NCBI RefSeq assembly: GCF_018063565.1
Contig: NZ_JAGPBB010000038.1
Location: 1 to 36,860 of the forward strand
Length of the DNA stretch: 36,860 bases
DNA from: Rhodoferax sp.
GTDB lineage: Bacteria; Pseudomonadota; Gammaproteobacteria; Burkholderiales; Burkholderiaceae_C
Direction of reading: 5' to 3'
Part shown: in pieces, positions 23,559 through 32,915 of the stretch
How the letters are laid out: every line of letters begins with the position of its first letter
How positions within the stretch are numbered: the stretch's first letter is position 1
The notes under the pieces: model-generated
What the model was told of the DNA's origin: nothing
Databases searched by the model: none
Seen by the model: only the letters and a program-made list of their open reading frames with translations
Program-made: the position numbers and the translations under genes

Positions 23559-24368
23559 CTACACCGCCTCCAGTTGTTGTTGGTAGCCCTTGAGCACCTC
23601 TTCGCGCAGCACCGCCCAGATGGCTTTGTGCAGGTCGATAAAGCGCGGTGTCATCTTGACCTCGGCCACATCGCGTGGGCGCTCGATGTCGATGCTGAAT
23701 TCCCCAATCGGGTGGCTGCCTGGCCCGGCGCTCAGCACCACCACGCGGTCGCTCATGGCAATGGCTTCGTCCAGGTCATGCGTGATGAACAACACGGCCT
23801 TCTTTTTGGCTTGCCACAACGCGAGCAATTCGTTTTCCATCAGTTGCCGGGTCTGGATGTCCAGCGCTGAAAACGGCTCGTCCATCAAAATGATGTCAGG
23901 GTCGAGCACCAGTGTCTGCGCCAGGCTGACCCGCTTGCGCATGCCACCGCTCATCTGGTGCGGGTAGCGGTCACCAAAACCGCCCAGACCCACGCGGCGC
24001 AGCCATTCGTCGGCCTGTACACAAGCATCGCGTTCGGGCACACGATGAAATTCCAGCCCGGCCATCACATTGCCCAGGGCGGTGCGCCACGGCATCAGAC
24101 TCTCGGCCTGAAACATGTAGCCCGCGCGTCGGTTGATTCCCTGCAGCGGTTCACCAAATACCGTCACTGTGCCGGTGCTGGGTGCCAACAGGCCGGCACC
24201 GACGTTCAGCAGCGTGCTCTTGCCGCAACCGGTGGGCCCGACAACGCTGACAAACTCACCCGCGCCCACGGTCAGACTGACGTCCTTGACGGCGGTATAG
24301 CGCTGGCGCGGGTTGTGTCGGTCGGTGAAGGTGCAGGCCACGCCCTGCAGCTGCAACGCAGGCGTCAT
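23559..24368 (-). CDS. ABC transporter ATPase, SsuB/TauB family
   Basis: A 269-aa ATPase. Walker A GPTGCGKST, Q-loop MFQAESLMPW, signature MSGGMRKRV, Walker B DIILMDEP and the switch His in FITHDLDEA. The signature starts with MSGGM rather than LSGGQ, as is common in this subfamily. The ATG at 24368 begins one nt after the binding-protein stop (24370-24372); the longer TTG start at 24407 would overlap it and is rejected. Energises uptake with the downstream permease. Confidence 0.92.
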   Translation of the reverse strand: MTPALQLQGVACTFTDRHNPRQRYTAVKDVSLTVGAGEFVSVVGPTGCGKSTLLNVGAGLLAPSTGTVTVFGEPLQGINRRAGYMFQAESLMPWRTALGNVMAGLEFHRVPERDACVQADEWLRRVGLGGFGDRYPHQMSGGMRKRVSLAQTLVLDPDIILMDEPFSALDIQTRQLMENELLALWQAKKKAVLFITHDLDEAIAMSDRVVVLSAGPGSHPIGEFSIDIERPRDVAEVKMTPRFIDLHKAIWAVLREEVLKGYQQQLEAV

Positions 24369-24369
24369 C

Positions 24370-25395
24370 TCAACCCTTGGGGTATTTGGCGTTGGCCTTC
24401 TTGACAAAGTTGTTGGTGTAAACCGCGCTCAGGTCCAGCTTGGCAGCAGCGAGCTTGTCGTCCACGCTGGCCAATGCCTTGAAGGCCGTTTGCGCGCCTT
24501 TTTCCGGAATCATGCCGTCCGGCGAAAGCGAGCCCTTGGCGGCCAGGAAGGCGTCAATATAAACCGCGCGGTCGCCCAAAAGGTAGCTCTCTGGGACGGC
24601 CTTGATGATCTCGGCAGCACCCGCAGTCTGGATCCACTTGCTCGCACGCACCATGGCGTTGGTGAGTGCTTGCACGGTGTTGGGATTTTTGTCGATGAAC
24701 GGTTGTGGCGCATACAGGCAGCCAGCGGGCATGGGGCCGCCAAACACTTTTTCACTCTCGGCAGGCAGGCGCGTATCTGAGACGATTTTCAGGTCGCCCG
24801 AGCGCAGCAGCAAGGTGATGACCGGGTCAAGATTGCTCATCGCGTCGATCTGCCCCGAGCGCATGGCCGCCACCGCACCGCTGCCGGTGCCCACGCCAAC
24901 GATGCTGACATCGCTGGGCTTGAGCCCTGCCTTGGCCAGCAGAAAGTTCACCACCACATTGGTTGAGCTGCCCGGGGCGGATACGCCCACTTTTTTGCCC
25001 TTCAGGTCGGCAATGGACTTGAAGTTGGGCAGGGTCTTGGGACTGACGCCCAGCACGATTTGGGGTGTGGCACCCTGCAACACAAACGCGCGCATGGGCT
25101 GGCCTTTGAACTGCATGTTGACGGTGTGTTCAAACGCACCCGAGACCACATCGGCGCTGCCGCCCACCACTGCTTGCAGCGCTTTGGCACCACCGGCAAA
25201 GTCCACGATGGTCACATCCAGCCCCTCGGCCTTGAAGTAACCCATTTGCTCGGCGATTGTCAGTGGCAGGTAGTAGAGCAAATTTTTGCCACCAACCGCC
25301 AGAATGACTTTGGACTTTTCGAGTGATTGGGCGGTGGCCAGCAGAGGCAAGGAGGCAGCGGCAATACCGCTGAGAATGAGTTCGCGTCGTTGCAT
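24370..25395 (-). CDS. ABC transporter substrate-binding protein, SsuA/NMT1-like
   Basis: A 341-aa periplasmic binding protein. Signal peptide about 1-23 (RRELILSGIAAASLPLLATA), with a double arginine that hints at Tat, though the hydrophobic core suits Sec equally. Mature part has the NMT1/SsuA wording LPLTIAEQMGYFKAEGLDV, FAGGAKALQAVVGGSADVV and LKGKKVGVSAPGSST. GGAG 9 nt before the Met at 25395 supports this start over the Met at 25410. First gene of the minus-strand transporter operon. Likely ligands are sulfonates, taurine, nitrate-like ions or pyrimidine precursors; none can be singled out. Confidence 0.9.
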   Translation of the reverse strand: MQRRELILSGIAAASLPLLATAQSLEKSKVILAVGGKNLLYYLPLTIAEQMGYFKAEGLDVTIVDFAGGAKALQAVVGGSADVVSGAFEHTVNMQFKGQPMRAFVLQGATPQIVLGVSPKTLPNFKSIADLKGKKVGVSAPGSSTNVVVNFLLAKAGLKPSDVSIVGVGTGSGAVAAMRSGQIDAMSNLDPVITLLLRSGDLKIVSDTRLPAESEKVFGGPMPAGCLYAPQPFIDKNPNTVQALTNAMVRASKWIQTAGAAEIIKAVPESYLLGDRAVYIDAFLAAKGSLSPDGMIPEKGAQTAFKALASVDDKLAAAKLDLSAVYTNNFVKKANAKYPKG

Positions 25396-25455
25396 GAAAA
25401 GGGTCTCCATTGTTGGGGGAACGCGGGGTGATCCTGGCGCCCCGCCAGGTTTAAA

Positions 25456-26622
25456 TCATACCCGGGCGGTGGGGCCCCGCCTGGCTAGCCACAACACGGC
25501 AGCACCGGTGCACGCGACCGGAATCATGGACCCCAGATTGAGCCACTGCCAGCCGCTGGTGGTGACCAGTACACCGGAACTGAACGAACTCAAGGCGGTG
25601 GTGGCAAAGACAAAGAAGTTGAGTGCGCCTTGTGCCCGGTCTTTCTCGGCCGTGGTGTAGGTCTGCAAAGACAGGGTGGTGCTGCCAGTGAACAGGAAGT
25701 TCCAGCCCACCCCCAGTAAAAACAGCGCGATCAGGAACTGATGCAAATCCACGCCCGAGAGCGCAATGGCAATGCACAACGCGTTGAGGGCCACGCCAAT
25801 GCCCATGATGGGCAGTACGCCAAAGCGCTTGATCAAATGCCCGGTGAAAAAGCCTGGGGCAAACATCCCAATCACATGCCACTCCAGCACCAGCGCGGCG
25901 TCACTAAAGGGCAGGCTGCACTGCTGCATCGCCAGCGGGGTGGCCGCCATCAGCAGGTTCATCACACCAAAACCCAGGGCGCCAGTGATCGCGGCCACAA
26001 TGAACACCGGCTGACGCATGATCTGACTTAAGGGGCGGCCATCACCCGCAACTTGTTTGGGAGGCAAAGGCGGGAAGCGGATGAAATGCAGGACCAGCAT
26101 CGATAACAACGCAACCCCTGCCAAAGCCATGTAAGCGCCGACAAAAGGCACCTCAGTCAGGGTGCGGGTGCGCGCGGCCAGATTGGGGCCGAGCACGGCC
26201 CCGATCAGGCCGCCCGCCATGACCAGCGATACCGCCTTTTCGCGAAAACCGCTGCCGGCCAGTTCTGCGGCGGCAAACCGGTATAGATTGCCATTGGCGT
26301 TGTAATAGCCTGCCACCAGCGTGGCAGCACACAGTAGCCAGAAGTTTTTGCTCACGGCTGCATAAGCGCACAGCAGTGCACTGCCCAGCGCCACCATCAG
26401 ACCGAGCTGAAATGACGCCTTGCGGCCGAACCGGTGCTGCGTCCTGGCCACCAGCACGGTCGACAGGGCACCCCCTACCACGTAACCCATCACCGGCAAG
26501 GTGGCCATCCAGCCTAGCGGTGCCAGGCTAAAACCCACCAATCCGTTGATGGCGATGAACGTGACGTTGTTGGTCAGGAAAAGTCCCTGGCAAATGGCCA
26601 GCAGCCAGAGGTGTCGGTTCAT
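25456..26622 (-). CDS. MFS transporter
   Basis: A 388-aa major facilitator with about 12 TM helices and the loop motif VARTQHRFGRKASFQLG (D replaced in the usual GxxxDRxGRR, where RTQHRFGRKA stands). It resembles YbjJ/arabinose-efflux-like permeases in general form only. The Met at 26622 is chosen because membrane helix 1 starts directly after (MNRHLWLLAICQGLFL); the upstream GTG adds an unlikely polar lead. Substrate unknown. Divergent from the EamA gene. Confidence 0.88.
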   Translation of the reverse strand: MNRHLWLLAICQGLFLTNNVTFIAINGLVGFSLAPLGWMATLPVMGYVVGGALSTVLVARTQHRFGRKASFQLGLMVALGSALLCAYAAVSKNFWLLCAATLVAGYYNANGNLYRFAAAELAGSGFREKAVSLVMAGGLIGAVLGPNLAARTRTLTEVPFVGAYMALAGVALLSMLVLHFIRFPPLPPKQVAGDGRPLSQIMRQPVFIVAAITGALGFGVMNLLMAATPLAMQQCSLPFSDAALVLEWHVIGMFAPGFFTGHLIKRFGVLPIMGIGVALNALCIAIALSGVDLHQFLIALFLLGVGWNFLFTGSTTLSLQTYTTAEKDRAQGALNFFVFATTALSSFSSGVLVTTSGWQWLNLGSMIPVACTGAAVLWLARRGPTARV

Positions 26623-26713
26623 GGAACGAAAGAGTGACTGGAAAGAGTGGCATTGTCGTCGCACGGGGGGAGGCCAATCGCGTACAGTTGGCGTTCATCC
26701 GTTGATAGCCTCC

Positions 26714-27628
26714 ATGACCCAACACCTGTCCGTACGCACCGCCCTGCTTTTGACCCTGCCCCCGCTGCTGTGGGCGGGCAACGCGGTGGTCGGACGGATG
26801 ATGGTCGGTCTGGTGCCGCCGATCACCTTTAACCTGCTGCGCTGGCTGGCCGGGTTTGCGTTGTTGCTGCCATTGGCAACCTGGGTGTTGCGACGAGACA
26901 GCCCGTTGTGGACCCATTGGCGACGCATGGCTTTGCTAGGGCTGCTGGGGATGGGCAGTTACAACGCCCTGCTATACATGGCGTTGAAGTCCTCCACCCC
27001 GCTGAACGTGACGCTGGTGGGCTCGAGCATGCCCATTTTTATGTTGGGGCTGGGGCGACTCTTTTTTGGTGCCGCCATTTCCCGTCACCAGTGGTGGGGC
27101 GTGGCGTTGTCAACCAGTGGTGTACTGACGGTGCTGAGCCGGGGTGAATTGGCCCAACTGGGCAGCCTTCGCCTGGTGCCCGGGGATATGCTGATGCTGC
27201 TGGCCACCGCCACTTGGGCATGGTACAGCTGGCTGCTCATCAAGCCGCAAGTGAACCAGGTGGATCCGGCGGCACTGCGTACCGATTGGGCGGCGTGGCT
27301 GCTGGCGCAGGTGGTGCCGGGCATCTTGTGGTCAGCATTGTTTACTGGCGCGGAGTGGGCGCTGGTACCCGACTTGCAGGTGTCATGGGGCTGGCCACTG
27401 CTCAGCGCATTGGCCTATGTGGCCATTGGCCCGTCGCTGCTGGCTTACTTTTGCTGGGGTCGCGGCGTGTCACAGGCCGGACCGCAGGTGGCCGGCTTTT
27501 TTGTCAACCTGACCCCATTGTTCGCGGCCGTGCTGTCAGCTGCGGTGTTGGGCGAGGTCCCGCGAACCTACCATGCGGTGGCATTTGCGCTGATTGTTGG
27601 CGGGATCATCATCAGTTCGCGCCGCTGA
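26714..27628 (+). CDS. EamA/DMT-family transporter
   Basis: A 304-aa, 10-TM drug/metabolite exporter with two EamA repeats; LPPLLWAGNAVVGR opens the first and PGDMLMLLATATWAWYSWL the second. The ATG at 26714 is right before helix 1. Its stop overlaps the next ATG (TGATG), so it is coupled to the DUF3750 gene. Substrate unknown. Confidence 0.9.
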   Translation: MTQHLSVRTALLLTLPPLLWAGNAVVGRMMVGLVPPITFNLLRWLAGFALLLPLATWVLRRDSPLWTHWRRMALLGLLGMGSYNALLYMALKSSTPLNVTLVGSSMPIFMLGLGRLFFGAAISRHQWWGVALSTSGVLTVLSRGELAQLGSLRLVPGDMLMLLATATWAWYSWLLIKPQVNQVDPAALRTDWAAWLLAQVVPGILWSALFTGAEWALVPDLQVSWGWPLLSALAYVAIGPSLLAYFCWGRGVSQAGPQVAGFFVNLTPLFAAVLSAAVLGEVPRTYHAVAFALIVGGIIISSRR

Positions 27629-28392
27629 TGCGTCACGGTTGTATGGCTCTTGTGATCTTGGCTGCGCCGCTTGCCTGCGCGCAGGATACAGCGTTCGCTC
27701 CCGAAACACCGCGTGGAAGCTGGGCGACAGCACCCAGACACTCCGCAGGAATCGCACCGGACCCAGTAGCGTTGTCGAGCATTGCCATCGTCCAGGTGTA
27801 TGCCGCACCGACTTACGGCTGGCGCGGCCATTTTGCAGTGCATCCCTGGATCATTTTCAAGCGCCGTGGTGAATCCGTTTACACCCGCTACGACGTTGTG
27901 GGCTGGCGTGCACCGGACGTGGTTCAGCGCGACTACGCTGTTCCTGACGGCCTTTGGTACGGTTCGACTCCCAAGCTTCTGGTGGATCACCAGGGTGTCG
28001 AGGTCGAAACCATGATTGATGCGATCGAAGCGGCGGTGGCCAGTTACCCCTACGCCAGGCAGTACCGCAGTTACCCCGGTCCCAACAGCAATACATTCCT
28101 GGCCCATATCGGGCGCGAGGTCAAGGCATTGCAACTGGATTTGCCGGCCAACGCGATCGGCAAAGACTACCGGCCCATTACCGACCCGATTGGTATCTCG
28201 TCGTCGGGTTCGGGTCTGCAGTTCAGCCTATTGGGCCTGCTCGGCGCGAGTGTGGGGGTGCAGGAGGGCCTGGAACTGAATGTGCTGGGTTTGAATTTTG
28301 GGGTGGACCTCAATCCGCCAGCGCTGCGATTGCCCTTGATCGGGCGCCTCGGATGGGGGCCGTCAGTGAGGCCACAGCCCGACCCAAAATAA
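27628..28392 (+). CDS. DUF3750 family secreted protein
   Basis: A 254-aa exported protein. Signal peptide about 1-18 (cleavage near ACA-Q). The body follows the DUF3750 pattern: GHFAVHPWIIFK, RYDVVGWR, VPDGLWYGSTPKLL, then GPNSNTFLAHIGRE (151-164) and LPANAIGKDY. The fixed Asn/His residues in GPNSNTFLAH look like an active site, but no function has been established that I know of. It overlaps the exporter upstream by 1 nt and precedes the acyl-CoA ligase by 15 nt, suggesting one operon. Confidence 0.85.
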   Translation: MRHGCMALVILAAPLACAQDTAFAPETPRGSWATAPRHSAGIAPDPVALSSIAIVQVYAAPTYGWRGHFAVHPWIIFKRRGESVYTRYDVVGWRAPDVVQRDYAVPDGLWYGSTPKLLVDHQGVEVETMIDAIEAAVASYPYARQYRSYPGPNSNTFLAHIGREVKALQLDLPANAIGKDYRPITDPIGISSSGSGLQFSLLGLLGASVGVQEGLELNVLGLNFGVDLNPPALRLPLIGRLGWGPSVRPQPDPK

Positions 28393-28407
28393 AGGAGAAA
28401 ACCATCC

Positions 28408-30039
28408 ATGCCATCGAGTTCTGTCAGCAAGGCGTTTCCTGACCTGGCGCCATCGTTGGCTGCCGAGTTGCGCCGCGCCGCGGTCGAGCAGCCCGAGCGA
28501 CCCTTCATTCGCATGATGGGTGGGGAGTGGACCTATGGGCAAGTCGATGCCGAAACCGATCGGGTTGCCGCCGGTTTACATGCGCAAGGGGTGCGGCGCG
28601 GTCAGCACGTGAGCCTGATGCTGCCCAATTGCATCGAATTTGCCGTGTTGTGGTTTGCCTTGGCGAAACTTGGTGCGGTCGCGGCACCGGTCAACACCTC
28701 TTTTCGTGGGCAGGTGTTGGCCAACGCCCTGAATTTGGTGGAAAGCCGCTTGATCGTGGTGCATGTCTCGCTGGTGGAGGCACTGCGCGAAGTCGCTGCC
28801 ACACTTGCCAACATTGAGACAACGGTGCTGGTCGGGGTCGATACGACGGCGAATGGTCTGAGCTTTGACAGTCTGCGCGCAGTGGCTCCGAACGCCGAGA
28901 CCCTGCCACAGCCAGATATCCACTTCTCCGAGTTGTGCCTGCTGTTGTACACGTCGGGGACCACGGGTCGATCCAAAGCGGCCATGATTTCCCACCGCTT
29001 TGTCCTGGCCCAGGCGCAATTGACCATTCTTGGGCTCGGTTTGCGAGCCGACGATGTTCTGTATTGCCCCTATCCGATGTTCCATCTTGACGCTGCCGTG
29101 ATGACCATTGCGCCAGCGCTGTTGCTGCGCGGTGTGGCGGCAATCGGCGAGAAGTTCAGTGTCTCACGCTATTGGCAGGAGATGCGCGAGCTCAAGGCAA
29201 CGGTCTTTGACTTCATGGGTGCCACCATCACCATGCTGTGGAAACAGGCACCTTCGCCGCAAGACCGCAACCATCACGCACGGCTGGGTTGGGGTGTACC
29301 CTTGCCGGCCTGGGCAGCCGAATTCGAATCACGCTTTGGCTGCCAGTTGGTCGAGCTGTACGGGTTGACCGAGGCTGGCAGCATGATCTTCACACCGCAG
29401 GATGAGCCCCGTCGTCCGGGCTCCTGCGGCAAACCGATCGGCCCCTTCGACGTGGCTTTGCTGGATGCAGATGGATTTGAGGTTCCCGTGGGTGAGCCGG
29501 GTGAACTGGTGATTCGCCCGCTGGAGCCGGATTTGATCATGCAAGGCTACTACGCCATGCCGCAGGAAACCTTGTTGGCTTTTCGCAATTTGTGGTTTCA
29601 CACGGGTGACGTGCTCAAGCGAGACGCCGATGGTTTCTTGTATTTTGTCGGTCGACGCAAAGACATTGTGCGCCGGCGTGGTGAGAACATCTCGGCGGCG
29701 GAGGTGGAAATGGTGATTGAAACCCATCCGGATGTGCTGGAATGTGCAGTCATGGGTGTGCCCAGCGAGATGACCGAAGAAGAGGTGATGGCCTGCGTTG
29801 TGTTGCGGCCCAACGCCGTGTTGGCCCCCGCCGAGCTGCTGGATTTTTGTGCTTCGCGGATGGCGCGTTTCATGTTGCCGCGCTACCTTCGTTGGATGGC
29901 GCAATTACCCAAGACGCCGACCGACAAGGTCGAAAAGTTCCGGCTTCAGCAGGAGTTTCAGAGCGCCGAAAAGTGGGACAGCGAAAAACGCCCCGAAAGC
30001 ACCCCAACGTCGATCATCAACGTCAAGGAGTTGTCATGA
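28408..30039 (+). CDS. AMP-forming acyl-CoA synthetase (CaiC-like)
   Basis: A 543-aa ANL-family ligase that activates a carboxylic acid to its CoA thioester with ATP. P-loop LLYTSGTTGRSK (179-190), YGLTEAG (318-324), D401 in FHTGDVLKRD, hinge GRRKDIVRRRGENIS and the catalytic Lys region KTPTDKVEKF near the C terminus are all present. Crotonobetaine/carnitine-CoA ligase and short fatty-acyl ligases share this layout; the substrate is not readable. AAGGAG before the ATG (28392-28397). The end overlaps the hydratase start by 4 nt. Confidence 0.92.
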   Translation: MPSSSVSKAFPDLAPSLAAELRRAAVEQPERPFIRMMGGEWTYGQVDAETDRVAAGLHAQGVRRGQHVSLMLPNCIEFAVLWFALAKLGAVAAPVNTSFRGQVLANALNLVESRLIVVHVSLVEALREVAATLANIETTVLVGVDTTANGLSFDSLRAVAPNAETLPQPDIHFSELCLLLYTSGTTGRSKAAMISHRFVLAQAQLTILGLGLRADDVLYCPYPMFHLDAAVMTIAPALLLRGVAAIGEKFSVSRYWQEMRELKATVFDFMGATITMLWKQAPSPQDRNHHARLGWGVPLPAWAAEFESRFGCQLVELYGLTEAGSMIFTPQDEPRRPGSCGKPIGPFDVALLDADGFEVPVGEPGELVIRPLEPDLIMQGYYAMPQETLLAFRNLWFHTGDVLKRDADGFLYFVGRRKDIVRRRGENISAAEVEMVIETHPDVLECAVMGVPSEMTEEEVMACVVLRPNAVLAPAELLDFCASRMARFMLPRYLRWMAQLPKTPTDKVEKFRLQQEFQSAEKWDSEKRPESTPTSIINVKELS

Positions 30040-30797
30040 ATTTTGCACTGCACGAGGTTCAGGGTCCGGTCAGCATCGTCACCTTGAATCGGCCGCAACG
30101 CCTCAACGCCATCGGTGGCGCCTTGCTGCTGGATCTGCACGATGCCCTGGTCCAGGCGCAAAACGACCCGACCACCAGGGCCATCGTGCTCACCGGTGCC
30201 GGGCGGGCCTTCTGCGCCGGTGACGACCTCAAGGAATTTGAACAGCAGGCACAAAGCCCGGCTTCCATCGCCCAGCATTGCGACCGCATCCAGCAGATCA
30301 CCCGTGACATCATGTTTGGTCCCAAGGTGGTCATTGGCGCGGTGCACGGTTATGCGGTGGGCGGCGGCTTCGAGTGGGTTCTCAATTGCGATATGGTGGT
30401 GGCGGCCGACAGTCTGGTGTGCTTTTTTCCTGAGATGGCCCTGGGGCATTTTGTGACCGGTGGGGTGACCCATTTACTGCCGCAGACACTGGGGCACCAA
30501 CGCACGATGGAACTGATGGTGCTGGGTGAGCGCCAGGGTGCCCAGCGCCTGCGCGAGCTTGGACTGGTCAATCGCGTGGTTGGTGCCGAAGTGATGCTGC
30601 AAGAAGCCGTCCACTTGGCGCAACAGGTGGCATCACGCTCAGCCACTGCCACCGGCAGACTCAAACGCCTGCTCAACAGCCAGTTGCAGCATCAACTCGC
30701 CGGGGCACTGGAGCTGGAGCAACAGGCGGCGATGGCCTGTTTTGCCGACGCCGATACCGCCCAGCGGGTGCAGGAATTCGCTGCCAGCCGTTTGTAG
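30036..30797 (+). CDS. Enoyl-CoA hydratase/isomerase family protein
   Basis: A 253-aa crotonase-fold protein. Oxyanion-hole parts AFCAGDD (58-64) and VGGGFE (108-113), with E113 and E133 (FFPEMALG) at the two catalytic Glu positions of enoyl-CoA hydratase. AAGGAG (30025-30030) and the 4-nt ATGA overlap with the ligase show tight coupling. Together the pair could activate an acid and hydrate or isomerise its enoyl-CoA. Whether it is a carnitine-type, aromatic or alicyclic pathway is open. Confidence 0.92.
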   Translation: MNFALHEVQGPVSIVTLNRPQRLNAIGGALLLDLHDALVQAQNDPTTRAIVLTGAGRAFCAGDDLKEFEQQAQSPASIAQHCDRIQQITRDIMFGPKVVIGAVHGYAVGGGFEWVLNCDMVVAADSLVCFFPEMALGHFVTGGVTHLLPQTLGHQRTMELMVLGERQGAQRLRELGLVNRVVGAEVMLQEAVHLAQQVASRSATATGRLKRLLNSQLQHQLAGALELEQQAAMACFADADTAQRVQEFAASRL

Positions 30798-30867
30798 CCT
30801 GCTCGGTAGCGGCTGCCACCGGATCCCTGGCAGTTTCCGCCAAAGGGTCGCCCGGCAGATGCTGTGG

Positions 30868-31755
30868 CTAAACCAACCTTGTCTTGAAAAATGCGGTCGT
30901 GCGCTGCCAGGCGAGTTTGGCCGCCTCGACGTCGTAGCGGGGCGTGGTGTCGTTGTTGAACCCATGCTGAACACCGGCATAAACGAAAGCCTCAAAGGGT
31001 TTCCCTGCTGCTTTCAGGGCGGCTTCGTAACCGGGCCACCCGGCATTGATGCGCTCGTCCGCACCGGCGTAGTGAATCAACAGGGCAGCCCTGATGTTGG
31101 GGACCTCTTGCAGCGCCGGGTGTACGCCATAAAAGGGAACCGCTGCCAGTAACTCCGGAACCCGGGTTGCCAGCATATTGGCCACGCCACCTCCATAGCA
31201 AAAGCCCACCGCGCCGACTTTGCCGGTGCTGTGCGGGTGGGTCAGCAAGGCACGTGTGACCGCCAAAAAGTCCTGGGCTGTTTTGCTGCCATCCAGTTTG
31301 GCAAACAGGGCGCGCGCCTTGTCTTCATCGCCGGGATAACCCCCGAGTGAGCTCAGCGCGTCCGGCGCGCAAGCGAGAAATCCGTCCAGTGCCAGGCGGC
31401 GTGTGATGTCTTCAATGTGTGGATTCAACCCCCGGTTTTCGTGAATCACCAGAATGGCAGGGAGTTTGGTGTTGCTGCCCGCTGGTCTGGCCAGGTAGGC
31501 ACGGATGCGGTTATTGCCCAGCGGTGACTCGAATGTCTGATAGCTGGTTTGAAGTCGCGAATCGTCAGGCGGCACTTGTTGCGCTTGTGCGAACTGAGGG
31601 CTCAGTGCAGCCAGCAGGCCGGCTGCTGCCGCTCCCGAGCCGGCGATACCGGCGGCAAGATCCAGAAAACCGCGGCGGCTGATGTCGCCATGGACGTAGC
31701 GGTCAAATAGCTGAAGCACTTCAGGCTGGAAGTCTTGTGCGGTCAGACGGGTCAT
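30868..31755 (-). CDS. Dienelactone hydrolase family protein with Tat-type signal
   Basis: A 295-aa alpha/beta-hydrolase. Catalytic triad of the DLH type: C186 in GFCYGGG, D233 in AGADERI, H264 in VQHGFNN; also E106 in HENRG. A leader of about 58 residues contains SRRGFLDLAAG (26-36) then a hydrophobic run and FAQAQ cleavage site: a twin-arginine signal placed after an unusually long 25-residue N-region. Classical ClcD-type enzymes are cytoplasmic, so this one probably acts in the periplasm. The true substrate is unknown. Confidence 0.88.
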   Translation of the reverse strand: MTRLTAQDFQPEVLQLFDRYVHGDISRRGFLDLAAGIAGSGAAAAGLLAALSPQFAQAQQVPPDDSRLQTSYQTFESPLGNNRIRAYLARPAGSNTKLPAILVIHENRGLNPHIEDITRRLALDGFLACAPDALSSLGGYPGDEDKARALFAKLDGSKTAQDFLAVTRALLTHPHSTGKVGAVGFCYGGGVANMLATRVPELLAAVPFYGVHPALQEVPNIRAALLIHYAGADERINAGWPGYEAALKAAGKPFEAFVYAGVQHGFNNDTTPRYDVEAAKLAWQRTTAFFKTRLV

Positions 31756-31871
31756 GAAACGGCTCCTCGAAACAGTCAGGAATGGGCAACATCGGGGGGT
31801 CCACCAGGTGGCACGTGCAGTCTGAGCAACTGACCTGAACAGGGACTGCGCGCCACGATGGCACTGCCGCC

Positions 31872-32141
31872 TTAGCGCCTGGTCTTTGGGTCTTTCTTGC
31901 GCCAGTACTGATACTCGTCTTCGTGGACCTCAATGTCAAGTTCGGAGACACGCAACTGTAGGCGTTCCTGCACATCCGAGACGGCCTGGTTGTAGACCAC
32001 CGGTCCCAGCTCTTGCAGAAAAAAGCCCAACAGCGCAGCGGCGGCGATGTTGCCAATTTTCTCGTCCCGTTCTTCAAGGTAATAGCGCTCAATCGATGTG
32101 ATGAGTTGCTGGCGTGCTTCCTTGGTCAGTTCAATTGTCAT
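31872..32141 (-). CDS. DUF2164 domain protein
   Basis: An 89-aa soluble protein that matches the DUF2164 pattern: MTIELTKEARQQLITSIERYY, then IGNIAAAALLGFFLQELGP and VYNQAVSDVQERL. No known function. A short helical protein on its own; the 116-nt gap downstream holds no gene and no strong signal. Confidence 0.8.
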   Translation of the reverse strand: MTIELTKEARQQLITSIERYYLEERDEKIGNIAAAALLGFFLQELGPVVYNQAVSDVQERLQLRVSELDIEVHEDEYQYWRKKDPKTRR

Positions 32142-32205
32142 GAGCGAAGGTTCCTGCTTGAAAGTGTGTTTGGCGTTTTCAGCTCCATTCGGGCAACGCG
32201 AGTCC

Positions 32206-32826
32206 TCAGGCGGGACGTGTCATCTTGAATAATTGTGCAGGGCCAATCGTGAAATAGTCGGCCGGGCCGCCACCCCGCAAGATGTGATCGGCAGTGGCGG
32301 TGTCGTACCCCCCATCTTTGATCAAGCGACGGGCAATGTGTACGGCCACCACTTCGCCCAATATCAGCCAAGTCGGCACTTTGCCTCCCTTTGCGGTTTG
32401 AAGCTGCACGATTTGTGTACAACGGCACTCGAAAGACACCGGGCTCTGCTGTACTCGTGGCGCCTTGATCAACCTCGAAGGAACGGGTGTTAGTCCTGCC
32501 AAGGCGAATTCACTGACATCAGGGGCGACGTTGGCACAGGATTGGTTCATGGCCTGGGCCAATGGCTGGGTGACCAGATTCCAGGCGAACTCACCGGTCT
32601 CCTCAATATTGCGAAGGGTGTCTTTATGGCCGATGCTGGCGAAGCCGATGATGGGTGGCGTGTAGTTGAACGCATTGAAAAAACTGTAGGGCGCCAGATT
32701 GTTCAAGCCAGTCGCATTGCAAGTTGATATCCAGCCGATCGGGCGAGGGCCGACGATGGCATTGAAAGGGTCATGCGCCAGACCATGGCCATGGCACGGT
32801 TCGTAAAAGTGAATGGGATCTGTCAT
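32206..32826 (-). CDS. Flavin reductase-like, FMN-binding split-barrel protein
   Basis: A 206-aa protein of the flavin reductase family (PF01613). Marks: NAIVGPRPIGWISTC near the start, NLAPYSFFNAFNYTPPIIGF, and GEFAWNLVTQPLAQAMN. It may reduce flavin with NAD(P)H for a monooxygenase; no monooxygenase partner is adjacent. The Met at 32826 is chosen since the family starts close to IHFYEP; the longer frame lacks support. A 12-bp palindrome lies about 90 nt upstream. Confidence 0.85.
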   Translation of the reverse strand: MTDPIHFYEPCHGHGLAHDPFNAIVGPRPIGWISTCNATGLNNLAPYSFFNAFNYTPPIIGFASIGHKDTLRNIEETGEFAWNLVTQPLAQAMNQSCANVAPDVSEFALAGLTPVPSRLIKAPRVQQSPVSFECRCTQIVQLQTAKGGKVPTWLILGEVVAVHIARRLIKDGGYDTATADHILRGGGPADYFTIGPAQLFKMTRPA

Positions 32827-32915
32827 GGATAAGCTTGAACGGCAAAATTGCCCATAGCCTGAATGTACCCACACCCAAGACCACCAGCGCTGTGGGCTAC
32901 CGCTGATGGACTGTC

